A stretch of DNA of 6,789 bases from an uncultured Bacteriovorax sp. (lineage in GTDB: Bacteria; Bdellovibrionota; Bacteriovoracia; Bacteriovoracales; Bacteriovoracaceae): NCBI GenBank assembly GCA_943914745.1, contig CALUDF010000174.1, positions 1 through 6,789 on the forward strand, given 5' to 3'. The position numbers and the translations under genes were made by a program. Below the pieces are notes generated by a model that had not been told where the DNA came from, made no database searches, and saw only the letters and a program-made list of their open reading frames with translations. Below, piece after piece: positions 1 through 6,419 of this stretch (position 1 is the stretch's first letter; each line of letters opens with the position of its first letter).

Positions 1-384
1 GTTCGAATAAACAAGGTGGTATCTGAAGTCTTCATCTTTGTTTGGAACAAATTCAAGACCTAGCTCCCAAGCTGTTCTCTCAGACTCATCAGCACCAGAT
101 ACGATTCCATCGAATGCCTTCTCACCATCTTCTTTAATGAATTTAGCAAATGGCTTGTAGTTTTCGTGGTTGTAACGAACTGTAGCGACGATAGAGTTAA
201 GTTTAGCGTCTCCAGCAGCCGTAAGTTTCTCTTGTTCAAGAACAAGGTAGTCAGCTTCAACTGTGAATTGAGCTACGTTTACACGAAGGCCTAGGGCCAT
301 GAAGTTGTCGTATTGACCAGCGCGAATTGTCCCTTGCTTGTGGTAAGAGAGAACTGGCTCGATCATTTTATTCATGAATGATCC
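1..384 (-). pseudogene. Continuation of the porin frame beyond the amber codon (3' part, runs off the window)
   Basis: Reading on past the TAG at 385-387 without changing frame gives 128 further codons with no stop up to the left edge. The translation is barrel-like: MIEPVLSYHKQGTIRAGQYD, then ALGLRVNVAQFTVEADYLV, then IVATVRYNHENYKPFAKFI, then RTAWELGLEFVP and FRYHLVYSN. These alternate strands and short charged turns exactly as in the first part, and 'GTIRAGQYDNF' fits a porin strand and turn. The lesion is therefore a single nonsense codon, not a frameshift. An ATG at 373-375 lies 6 bases after an AGGGA that overlaps the TAG, so reinitiation is conceivable, but such a product would have no signal peptide. 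Labelled a pseudogene portion; a sequencing error or translational readthrough would make it an ordinary CDS. The true 3' end lies outside the window. Confidence 0.65.
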
Positions 385-930
385 CTAGTAAGCAGCGCCA
401 ACAACTTTCTTATCCGTGAAAGCTGCACCTTGAGTGGCATCAGTTTGTTGAAGATACTGAAGGTAGATATTTTGTTCAGCAACAGCGTAACCAACAGTTA
501 ATCCTGTCAGGTTGTCTGAGATTGAATCATTGTGAACAGAAGTCGCGTAAAGGTCTCTTGAAGAGTACTCATTTTCATGTCCACCAGTTAAAACGGCCTG
601 CTTTCCTACGATTGCAGAAAAACCGTAACCAAAAGTCTTAGTGAGGTAAGCCTCATCTACAAGGTTTGTTAAACCGTTGTCATTTGCACTGTCGGCTTCT
701 TGGAAATCAAGAGTTAACTTTGCAGTTACAGTTTCATTGATCTTCCCTTCAGTGACGAGTCTTAGGAATGACGTTGTCAATTTTCCTGAAGAGTCTTTTG
801 CTCCCCCTGGATTCGTTTCAGATTCAGTGTGAGCGTAATCAAAACGCCCTTTAAGTCCCATTACAGTGTCTAATGCCATTGCCGACCCAGAAGTCAGGGC
901 AAGAGCAGCTACGATTGTCAAAGCCTTCAT
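385..930 (-). CDS. Porin-like outer-membrane protein, N-terminal 181 residues, ended by an in-frame amber codon
   Basis: Probable outer-membrane beta-barrel (porin-like) protein. Residues 1-19 form a signal peptide: Lys2, a hydrophobic core, then Ala17-Met18-Ala19 as an AxA cleavage site before Leu20. The mature part shows alternating polar and hydrophobic strands rich in Gly, Asp, Asn and aromatics (GLKGRFDYAH, TAKLTLDFQEAD, GYAVAEQNIYLQYLQQTD), typical of porins that diffuse small solutes. The start ATG has AGGAG five bases upstream and a promoter candidate behind it. The frame ends at a TAG (385-387) right after Gly-Ala-Ala-Tyr, in the middle of what looks like a strand, without the C-terminal aromatic that ends most barrels. 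The same frame carries on beyond the TAG with matching porin sequence, so this is most likely the front part of a gene of more than 310 codons. Porin-like nature is fairly sure; the exact family and substrate are not. Confidence 0.75.
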   Translation of the reverse strand: MKALTIVAALALTSGSAMALDTVMGLKGRFDYAHTESETNPGGAKDSSGKLTTSFLRLVTEGKINETVTAKLTLDFQEADSANDNGLTNLVDEAYLTKTFGYGFSAIVGKQAVLTGGHENEYSSRDLYATSVHNDSISDNLTGLTVGYAVAEQNIYLQYLQQTDATQGAAFTDKKVVGAAY

Positions 931-973
931 TTTCTCTCCTCGAGATGTTAATAATAAAAAGAAACAGCAATTA

Positions 974-1003
974 ATTTTGATCTGGCGACCGTGTTGGTGT
1001 CAA
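974..1003 (-). promoter_or_regulatory. Candidate sigma-70-type promoter of the porin gene
   Basis: On the minus strand a perfect TTGACA (998-1003) is followed after 18 bases by CAAAAT (974-979, 4 of 6 matches to TATAAT), about 45 bases before the porin start codon. The rest of the leader is AT-rich and ends in CGAGGAGAGAAA, a strong Shine-Dalgarno. It gives the porin its own promoter, separate from the PPIase gene that ends at 1025. The perfect -35 is direct observation; function is inferred. Confidence 0.5.
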
Positions 1004-1024
1004 ATAAAAAATTAATCAAGACTC

Positions 1025-1564
1025 TTATCTCTTAATCGTTACTTTCTCGATTTTTACTTCTTTCATCGGACGATCACCTGGTCCTACTGGAGTCTTGCCA
1101 ATCGCTGATACGACTTCCATTCCCTTTGTCACTTTACCAAAAACAGTATGTCTGCCATCAAGGTGTGGAGTTGGGACAAGAGTGATGAAAAACTGAGATC
1201 CGTTTGTTCCTGGGCCTGCGTTTGCCATTGAAAGAATTCCTGGACCTGTATGTCTTAGCCCTGGTTGAGTTTCATCTTTAAACCTATAACCAGGTCCACC
1301 TCTTCCTGAACCTTCAGGGCATCCACCCTGGATCATGAAATTATCAATTACACGGTGAAAAATAAGACCATCATAGTACGGTCCAGACTTAGCTGGTGTC
1401 TCTTGTCTGCCTTCTGCAAGGTTAACAAAATTCCAAACTGTTTCAGGGCATTCTTTAGCGAATAGTTCGATTTCGAACTCTCCCATTGAAGTTGTAAATA
1501 CGGCCGTTAAACGGTCTAAATTTTCTGTGTGTTCACTTTTTTTAACGCTTCCTAATCCAAACAT
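1025..1564 (-). CDS. Cyclophilin-type peptidyl-prolyl cis-trans isomerase
   Basis: Catalyses cis-trans isomerisation of Xaa-Pro bonds during protein folding. No signal peptide or membrane segment, so cytoplasmic. 179 residues, a single cyclophilin domain from about residue 22 to the end. Family motifs in order: FHRV (69-72) with the catalytic Arg71, FMIQGG (76-81), GSGRGGPGYRFKDE (86-98), MANAGPGTNGSQFF (113-126) and HLDGRHTVFGKV (134-145). The position of the cyclosporin-contacting Trp of human CypA (WLDG) is His134, as in many bacterial forms, which predicts weak cyclosporin binding. The start at 1564 is chosen because AGGAG lies 6 bases upstream. An in-frame ATG at 1615 would overlap the preceding lipoprotein gene and has no ribosome site. 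It follows that gene by 13 bases and is probably co-transcribed with it. Which ppi paralogue it is cannot be told. Confidence 0.95.
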   Translation of the reverse strand: MFGLGSVKKSEHTENLDRLTAVFTTSMGEFEIELFAKECPETVWNFVNLAEGRQETPAKSGPYYDGLIFHRVIDNFMIQGGCPEGSGRGGPGYRFKDETQPGLRHTGPGILSMANAGPGTNGSQFFITLVPTPHLDGRHTVFGKVTKGMEVVSAIGKTPVGPGDRPMKEVKIEKVTIKR

Positions 1565-1577
1565 GTCTTTCTCCTGA

Positions 1578-2318
1578 TTAATAGTTTGATGTCTTAAATG
1601 TTCCGCGGATGTCATCCGCTGTTTTTTTTGTGTCTTGTTTATAAAAAATGAGCTTCTGTCCTTCCTGAAAAAAAGAATTCACATTCACGTGAAGCCCAGG
1701 CTGCCTAACTCCGTTTACGTCGTAGATAGAAAAGAGTTCCGCACTGATAATTTTAAGCGCCATCCCCGGGAATTTCTCCTCTGCCTCTTCCTTGGTCAAA
1801 CAAGCTGAGACTAATACGGGAACTCCCGTATCGTGAACTGAGGATTGTAAAAAGGCCCTTAAACGGTCTTCTTGCTTCTTGCCCAACAAAGCTTCATCTA
1901 GCCAGATTAAATGGACTTCTTTAAATGTCGGAGCATCAAAGAAATTAATCTTGCTGTTGACCTTATCACTGGCCTTGAAAAAAATAACTTCCTCATCTTT
2001 TAGCGTTAAGGTGACTTTGGGATTTTTCTTCATCGCCAAGAATTCTTCGTTGTAGGCCCCTTGAATTTGCAAAGCTTCATTGTACTTTAGAGAAAAACTC
2101 TTCATTAAAGCATCAACGTCAAAATAGCGGATTCCTTTTCCCCTGAAACATCCCGATGACTGGCTAAAATTGGCCCACTCTGGAATGTCTGAGAGAAAAT
2201 ACTTCTGCACGCCTGTACTGGTATAGTACTGCTCGACTTCTCTAGGCTTTAGATTCTTTGATGAGCAGCCACTTAAAGATAAGAGTGCGATGGCACCCAT
2301 TAAAAACATTTTTCTCAT
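1578..2318 (-). CDS. Putative lipoprotein of unknown function
   Basis: I do not recognise this family. Residues 1-18 are a lipoprotein signal: Arg2-Lys3, hydrophobic stretch, then the lipobox Leu15-Ser16-Gly17-Cys18, giving a mature protein of 229 residues lipidated on Cys18. Ser-Ser follow the cysteine and there is no Asp at +2, so by the E. coli rule it would be sorted to the outer membrane. The body is mixed alpha/beta with no transmembrane segment; Cys57 and Cys173 could form a disulfide. Beta-strand-like stretches include KVTLTLKDEEVIFF (101-114), EVHLIWLDEAL (134-144) and TGVPVLVSACL (164-174). It starts 5 bases after the flavoprotein gene stops and its weak AAGAAGG ribosome site lies inside that gene, suggesting translational coupling. 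The cyclophilin gene follows after 13 bases. An alternative start is Met4, but it has no better ribosome site. Confidence 0.85.
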   Translation of the reverse strand: MRKMFLMGAIALLSLSGCSSKNLKPREVEQYYTSTGVQKYFLSDIPEWANFSQSSGCFRGKGIRYFDVDALMKSFSLKYNEALQIQGAYNEEFLAMKKNPKVTLTLKDEEVIFFKASDKVNSKINFFDAPTFKEVHLIWLDEALLGKKQEDRLRAFLQSSVHDTGVPVLVSACLTKEEAEEKFPGMALKIISAELFSIYDVNGVRQPGLHVNVNSFFQEGQKLIFYKQDTKKTADDIRGTFKTSNY

Positions 2319-2323
2319 AAGGT

Positions 2324-3526
2324 TTATGCCTTCTTAAAAAATTTCAAAACATCTGATTCGATTTCTTTGATCATGCTAAGCCCATCGTTTAAGTCGCGGG
2401 CATTCATCACATAGTGGCCAGGCTCCTCATTTAAAAGCGAGAAGCCTCCGAGGCTCTCACCTTCCACTCCACGGGCCACACAAATAGCGTCTGCTGCCAA
2501 TGTCATCATATCCCCAGGCACCCTTGAGTGGTCCCTGAAATCCGGTGACTCTATCGTCGCAAAAACCCCCGCGCGATCTAATAAGCGATCAACTGATGTT
2601 ACATCATAACCAGAGTGAACAATCAGAGGAGGTGTGGGCTCTTCCGGTTTTGGGATCTTGACTTTGACGTAGTCTTCAAGATCACGCCACTCACGAAGCT
2701 TCGTCTCAAAGATTTCTTTATCCTTTTCAAAACGAGCTTTAATCTCATTTAAAAATGCTCCAATCTCCTGATCAAGCCAACCAATCCCACAAGATGTGTA
2801 AGCTGTCTCATGAGTCACCCAGTGAAGTTCATTTTTTGGCGAGGAAAAAAGCCAGTCTTTCATTTTTAGAAGAGCAAGCTTTAGGGAGACGCCTTCACCA
2901 ACCAGGACGATTGTTTTCTTGTTGGTCAAATCAAGCTTGGTGAAAATTTCTTTTTCATAATACAAAAGAGAGCTTTCCTGAAGATTGTATTCATTCAAGG
3001 CCAGGCTTCTTCCCGCCCCCATTGGCACGGGCTTCTTTCCTAGTCCTTGGGCCTCAATAACGATGTCGAAGTCTTCAAAATTCTCAACCGGTCTGTGAAG
3101 CGAGTTAATCACATCTTCACCGAGCTGTTTAAAGAACTCTGGATTTTCTTCTAGTTGCTTAAGAATTGTCTCTTTCGGGTTTTGAGTATAAACCACGCGA
3201 AAGAGGTCATGCATGCGTGTGCGCACAGGAACCACTTCATCAGTGTGAAGAAAGCGCTTATGTACACGAAGAACATCCCCACGCTTTGTGAGATTGTATT
3301 TTTCTAGTTCCAACACCGCTGGAACAATCTCGCTTTCAAAAAATTCTTTTACCGTCACGATGCTTTTTTGGTAGCTGATTTTGAAATCTGGATAATGATC
3401 CAGAAGAAAGCGCATGTTTCCACCTAAGGGTGCGCGCTGAAAGAGCGTCACGGTGGCTCCCATTTGATCAAAATAATGTGCAGTCAGAATTGCTAGTGGA
3501 CCGGAGCCAACGATGGCCATTTTCAT
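2324..3526 (-). CDS. Uncharacterised FAD/NAD(P)-binding Rossmann-fold flavoprotein
   Basis: Probable cytoplasmic oxidoreductase of the two-dinucleotide-binding flavoprotein type (pyridine nucleotide-disulfide reductase-like fold). Residues 3-31 are a Rossmann beta-alpha-beta for FAD: AIVGSGPLA with Gly7, Gly9 and Ala12, ending in a strand TVTLFQR. A second dinucleotide motif, IVLVGEGVSLKLA (206-218), would bind NAD(P)H. FDIVIEAQGLGKKP (153-166) sits where this superfamily has its ATG motif, with Gln replacing Thr. The C-terminal YVMNARDLNDGLSMIKEIE (372-390) matches the usual final FAD-contacting segment. Odd points are a charged, helical and then Pro-rich insertion at about 255-300, and no CxxC redox pair (the only cysteines seen are Cys246 and Cys349), so it is not a thioredoxin reductase. 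The substrate is unknown. It stops 5 bases before the lipoprotein start. The start at 3526 has GGGAG 10 bases upstream, buried in an inverted repeat. Confidence 0.85.
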   Translation of the reverse strand: MKMAIVGSGPLAILTAHYFDQMGATVTLFQRAPLGGNMRFLLDHYPDFKISYQKSIVTVKEFFESEIVPAVLELEKYNLTKRGDVLRVHKRFLHTDEVVPVRTRMHDLFRVVYTQNPKETILKQLEENPEFFKQLGEDVINSLHRPVENFEDFDIVIEAQGLGKKPVPMGAGRSLALNEYNLQESSLLYYEKEIFTKLDLTNKKTIVLVGEGVSLKLALLKMKDWLFSSPKNELHWVTHETAYTSCGIGWLDQEIGAFLNEIKARFEKDKEIFETKLREWRDLEDYVKVKIPKPEEPTPPLIVHSGYDVTSVDRLLDRAGVFATIESPDFRDHSRVPGDMMTLAADAICVARGVEGESLGGFSLLNEEPGHYVMNARDLNDGLSMIKEIESDVLKFFKKA

Positions 3527-3527
3527 A

Positions 3528-3561
3528 AGATTTGTACTCCCAAAATCAGGAGTACAAATCT
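3528..3561 (-). promoter_or_regulatory. Perfect 13-bp inverted repeat covering the flavoprotein ribosome-binding site
   Basis: Arms 3528-3540 and 3549-3561 are exactly complementary over 13 bases, with an 8-base loop. On the minus strand the 5' arm is AGATTTGTACTCC and the 3' arm GGAGTACAAATCT. The GGAG of the 3' arm is the only Shine-Dalgarno-like sequence before the flavoprotein ATG (3524-3526), two bases away from the repeat. Neither strand has a T-run after the stem, which argues against an intrinsic terminator. It could act as an RNA hairpin hiding the ribosome site or as a DNA operator for a dimeric repressor overlapping the transcription start. The repeat is directly visible; function is inferred. 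Confidence 0.7.
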
Positions 3562-3590
3562 AACATATGAAGCTCTTAATTGAATATGAA
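3562..3590 (-). promoter_or_regulatory. Candidate promoter for the flavoprotein-lipoprotein-PPIase group
   Basis: On the minus strand TTCATA (3585-3590, 4 of 6 matches to TTGACA) and TATGTT (3562-3567, 4 of 6 to TATAAT) are separated by 17 bases. The -10 directly abuts the 13-bp inverted repeat, so transcription would begin inside its first arm. Each box is only a partial match in AT-rich sequence, so this is a weak call supported mainly by spacing and position. Confidence 0.3.
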
Positions 3591-3599
3591 ATTAGACTA

Positions 3600-3616
3600 A
3601 ATAGCGCGGTGCTATT
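3600..3616 (-). terminator. Weak stem-loop at the end of the PilZ gene
   Basis: A perfect 6-bp inverted repeat, AATAGC and GCTATT, with a 5-base loop (ACCGC on the minus strand) overlaps the PilZ stop codon. It is followed only by a broken T-rich stretch (TAGTCTAATTTC), so at best it is a weak or partial terminator, possibly just a 3'-end stabilising hairpin. Confidence 0.25.
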
Positions 3617-4076
3617 ACTTGAAATAGACCTTTGTGTCACCCTTATCGATCGCCGAGTGCTCAGCAAACTTGTAAATGAAGTCAATAAAGCTCTGCATAG
3701 CTTCAAAACTAGCTGATGTCTTATCGAATTCACACCCGTATTGCATGTAAGTATTCCCGTCTTTACCAAGGACTTCCTTCCCATGACGAACAGTCATGAT
3801 CACTGGAATATATGATGAATTCGTAAAATACATCCTCATGCTCACCTCAAAACCTTGAGCAAGCTTCTTATCTCTTGATGGATTCCATGGCACTTGAAAC
3901 GAGCAACCGTCCCCCGCAATGTCGACCATTGTGACAGGATAGATTGACCCATTGTCATCGATTACCGAGTAGGCCCCTAAAAAGTTTTGGAACACGATAC
4001 GGTTAAAAGCCCTGCGCTTTTGCTCGATCGTATCTGCTTTCTTCTTATTGAAATCTAATACTTTAAATTCAGACAT
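3615..4076 (-). CDS. PilZ-domain protein (probable cyclic-di-GMP receptor)
   Basis: PilZ domains bind the second messenger cyclic di-GMP and pass the signal to motility, envelope or regulatory partners. This is a 153-residue cytoplasmic protein with one PilZ domain and no signal peptide. The N-terminal arginine motif RxxxR is present as Arg22-Ala-Phe-Asn-Arg26, preceded by basic residues. The second motif, usually (D/N)xSxxG, is Asp52-Ile-Ala54-Gly-Asp-Gly57, with Ala in place of Ser. A beta-barrel pattern follows (FEVSMRMYF, VIMTVRHGK, MQYGCEFD), then a C-terminal helix, SFEAMQSFIDFIYKFAEH (123-140), as is common after the barrel. GGGAG lies 7 bases before the ATG. It stands 69 bases after rsgA; no convincing promoter is visible in that gap, so it may be read from upstream. 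With the Ser replaced, nucleotide binding is likely but not certain. Confidence 0.85.
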   Translation of the reverse strand: MSEFKVLDFNKKKADTIEQKRRAFNRIVFQNFLGAYSVIDDNGSIYPVTMVDIAGDGCSFQVPWNPSRDKKLAQGFEVSMRMYFTNSSYIPVIMTVRHGKEVLGKDGNTYMQYGCEFDKTSASFEAMQSFIDFIYKFAEHSAIDKGDTKVYFK

Positions 4077-4145
4077 GATAATTCTCCCAATGTGACAACA
4101 AGGTCAGACTTGAAGTCTCATCGGTGAAAACGGGAATTTTTTAAA

Positions 4146-5096
4146 TTATCTTTTAAGGTAACTTGGGGTCTGGGAAATTTCTTCTTTCATTCGAAGAAAC
4201 GACTCTAATCTCGACATGATAAGCTTGGTTTCATAAGCGTTTTGGTCAAGTTTTGTGTAGAAAAAACACCCTGCCGTCCCTTCTTCGTGGGAGCAATTCG
4301 AGAACTTGCACTGAACCGCTCCCTCTTCGATGTCCGGAAAGTACGTTATTAAGTCTTCTTCAAGGAGATCCTCAACCCCGAAGGAGCGGATACCGGGAGA
4401 ATCAATCAAAGACATACTTTCGCAGTCAACAATCTCACTCCAGGTTGTTGTGTGGGTTCCTTTTCCAACTTTACCGACATCGCGAGACAGAAGCTTGATC
4501 TTGCCTTCCGAGGAAGCCGTGATCAGTTTGCTTTTTCCTACACCTGACTGACCTAAAAAGATTGATGTCTTTCCCTGGAGCCTTTGTTTTAGGTCACTGA
4601 GCCCAAGAGAGAGAATATGAGGTTTGTAATCAGGGTTGGCCGCAGAAACTTCAAAGCATTCAATGCCTAAATTATTCATGCGATCAAACTCAAACTTCAT
4701 ATCGAGTACATTTGGATCTAATTCATCCATTTTGTTGAACACCATGAGAGGTCTGATCCCCCACTGATGAGCACGCACTAAAAAGCGATCGACGATGCCG
4801 CGTTTGTACTCTGGTTTTGAGACGGAACTCACAATGACCATGAGGTCACAATTAGAAGCCGTCACTTTTTTCTTTTGCTCGCGAATGATCAGGCGGTACA
4901 TCTCATTGATGCGTGGAAGAACTTCCGTGATGACGTTCTTCTCATCAATCATCACATAGTCACCTACCACTATTGAGCTGTCGTCGCCCTTAAGAAGATT
5001 CCCCAATGCAGTCGCCACCACCATTTCGTTGGACTCGATGACCTTGCAGTCGAACTCCCTTTTGGCAGACTTAAAAACGCGCGCCTTCTTTAGCAT
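4146..5096 (-). CDS. rsgA: Ribosome small-subunit-dependent GTPase RsgA
   Basis: Circularly permuted GTPase (YjeQ family) that works in late maturation of the 30S subunit, where its GTP hydrolysis, stimulated by the subunit, helps release assembly factors. Order of motifs shows the permutation: an N-terminal OB-fold-like region (about 1-70), then G4 NKMD (121-124), G5 SAA (151-153), G1/P-loop GQSGVGKS (182-189), G2 region GKGTHTTT (211-218) and G3 DSPG (232-235). A C-terminal zinc knuckle follows with Cys263, Cys268, His270 and Cys277. At 316 residues it has the normal length and all key residues. Its ATG lies inside the end of the upstream oxidase gene (7-base overlap, ATGCTAA), with AAGGA 8 bases upstream, so translation is probably coupled to that gene. 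Confidence 0.97.
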   Translation of the reverse strand: MLKKARVFKSAKREFDCKVIESNEMVVATALGNLLKGDDSSIVVGDYVMIDEKNVITEVLPRINEMYRLIIREQKKKVTASNCDLMVIVSSVSKPEYKRGIVDRFLVRAHQWGIRPLMVFNKMDELDPNVLDMKFEFDRMNNLGIECFEVSAANPDYKPHILSLGLSDLKQRLQGKTSIFLGQSGVGKSKLITASSEGKIKLLSRDVGKVGKGTHTTTWSEIVDCESMSLIDSPGIRSFGVEDLLEEDLITYFPDIEEGAVQCKFSNCSHEEGTAGCFFYTKLDQNAYETKLIMSRLESFLRMKEEISQTPSYLKR

Positions 5097-6394
5097 GTCA
5101 TGAATCCTTCTGGAAAAAATTGTCCCTTGGGATCAAACTGCTTTTTCAGGGCACGGAAAACTATTTTCTCTGTTTCACTGTAAAAAGGAGCAATGAATTT
5201 TCTCTTGAGGAGCCCAATCCCATGCTCAGCAAAAGGAGACCCTTTCCACTCGAGAACTTTGTCGTAAAGACTTTCTAGTTGCTCATTACAAAAATCATTT
5301 TTATCCGGGGTCGGCATGAAATTAAAATGTAAGTGGGCATCCCCAAAGTGCCCAAAGAGATTATAAGGCACACCTTTTGTCGTAAACGTTTTATAGAACG
5401 AAAGAAGTTCGCGGAATTTATCTTCTCCCACTTGAACATCTGTGCCCTTTTTCGTTACCCCCATACGGCTATTGACTTCAAAAATCGCTCTTGGCACACT
5501 GACGCGAAGATCGCGGCACTTAGAAGCATTCATCTCAAAAACCTGCTCTTCATTAACTAAAGTCAGCTGACTTAGAAGATTTTCATAAATCGACTCAAAG
5601 TCATCCTTTTTAATTTCTAAAAAGATGACATCTTGGTTTGTCCCCGGATTTTTTTCGGCCGGAAGATAAGAAAGTGAATTTGAATCAATGAACTCACACG
5701 CTCGAACCTGCTCTCTGAACTTCTGAACAGCATGATAGATTTCCAAATGCGGCTCAAAATTCTCTTCCCAACGAGGAAGCAGAATGAAGACATAAGTCTC
5801 AGGGAAGTGCTCCACCGTTTTGAGGACGGCAGAAGTGATCACTCCCAATTGTCCTTCTGTTCCAGTCATCAGGTCTGTTTCAAATTCCAAACGAGGATAA
5901 GGAGCGTTCTTAAAGTTTTTGTAATGATTAAAATCTTTTTGGTAAGCCGAAAGCTCCACTCCACACTCTAATCTCTTATCTGCAGAGAGCTTCTTCTCTT
6001 CACCTGAGTGATCAAGATAAGCCACCTCTACAATTTGCGAGCGCAGGTTTTTAAAACCAAATGACCTCTCCCCCGTGCAACTTGTGGCAATGCCAGCAAG
6101 AACTCCGGCGAGCTCTTCCGTTGGTGAAGTCATGATCTCTCTTCCACGAGACAGACAAAACTCTTTAGCTTCTTTCCACGTCACAAACCCCGTCACTCTC
6201 AAATCGCCATTCTCGAGCATCTCAAGTGAGCCCTTTAATGTTGAGAGATTTCCAAGAATCGTCTCTCCCTGGAGACCATTTAAGTTTTCAAACGGAATAA
6301 CCGTCGACGTCTGCGATGAATGAAACAAAGTCGGCTGCCCCATCTTTAAATGGGCCACGACTTCGGGGATGGAATAAAAGCTTTTTGTCTTCAT
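5090..6394 (-). CDS. FAD-linked oxidase of the GlcD / D-lactate dehydrogenase type
   Basis: Belongs to the vanillyl-alcohol-oxidase/GlcD superfamily, whose members oxidise 2-hydroxy acids such as glycolate or D-lactate with FAD. Residues about 5-195 resemble the FAD-binding domain: VLAGIATSCTGERSFGF (98-114) and LMTGTEGQLGVITSAVLK (175-192) match the conserved FAD-contacting segments. Residues about 200-434 are the substrate/cap domain with GHFGDAHLHFN (348-358), EHGIG (390-394) and a closing DPKGQFFPEGF (421-431). The N-terminal diphosphate loop, usually RGxGT(S/T), is here HSSQTST (25-31), and the preceding segment is short, so the protein is diverged and somewhat shorter than typical GlcD. 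No membrane segment or Fe-S cysteines. The substrate cannot be assigned. An in-frame stop 12 bases before the ATG fixes the start as the first ATG, although its GAGGG is too close to be a good ribosome site. It overlaps rsgA by 7 bases. Confidence 0.85.
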   Translation of the reverse strand: MKTKSFYSIPEVVAHLKMGQPTLFHSSQTSTVIPFENLNGLQGETILGNLSTLKGSLEMLENGDLRVTGFVTWKEAKEFCLSRGREIMTSPTEELAGVLAGIATSCTGERSFGFKNLRSQIVEVAYLDHSGEEKKLSADKRLECGVELSAYQKDFNHYKNFKNAPYPRLEFETDLMTGTEGQLGVITSAVLKTVEHFPETYVFILLPRWEENFEPHLEIYHAVQKFREQVRACEFIDSNSLSYLPAEKNPGTNQDVIFLEIKKDDFESIYENLLSQLTLVNEEQVFEMNASKCRDLRVSVPRAIFEVNSRMGVTKKGTDVQVGEDKFRELLSFYKTFTTKGVPYNLFGHFGDAHLHFNFMPTPDKNDFCNEQLESLYDKVLEWKGSPFAEHGIGLLKRKFIAPFYSETEKIVFRALKKQFDPKGQFFPEGFMTC

Positions 6395-6419
6395 CCCTCT
6401 AGTTTAAGGAAGATTCTCG

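Noticed and set aside
60..260. Open frame of 66 codons on the minus strand
   Set aside because: It lies in a different frame from the porin continuation, which reads through the same bases with convincing barrel sequence; it has no ribosome site.
1565..1615. Longer N-terminus for the PPIase (start at 1615)
   Set aside because: It would overlap the lipoprotein gene, has no Shine-Dalgarno and adds residues not typical of cyclophilins; AGGAG stands 6 bases before the ATG at 1564.
3528..3561. Inverted repeat as an intrinsic terminator
   Set aside because: No T-tract after the stem on either strand, and it lies two bases before a start codon.
3560..3784. Minus-strand open frame overlapping the PilZ gene
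   Set aside because: Out-of-frame shadow of the PilZ gene; low-complexity Ser/Leu/Arg translation without homology features.
4106..4118. Small palindrome AGACTT-G-AAGTCT between rsgA and pilZ
   Set aside because: Only 6 bp per arm with a 1-base centre and no adjacent promoter or T-run; can occur by chance.
5333..6323. Several plus-strand open frames opposite the oxidase gene (also at 2755-2943 and 4253-4551)
   Set aside because: Antisense shadows of well-supported genes with no ribosome sites or recognisable domains.
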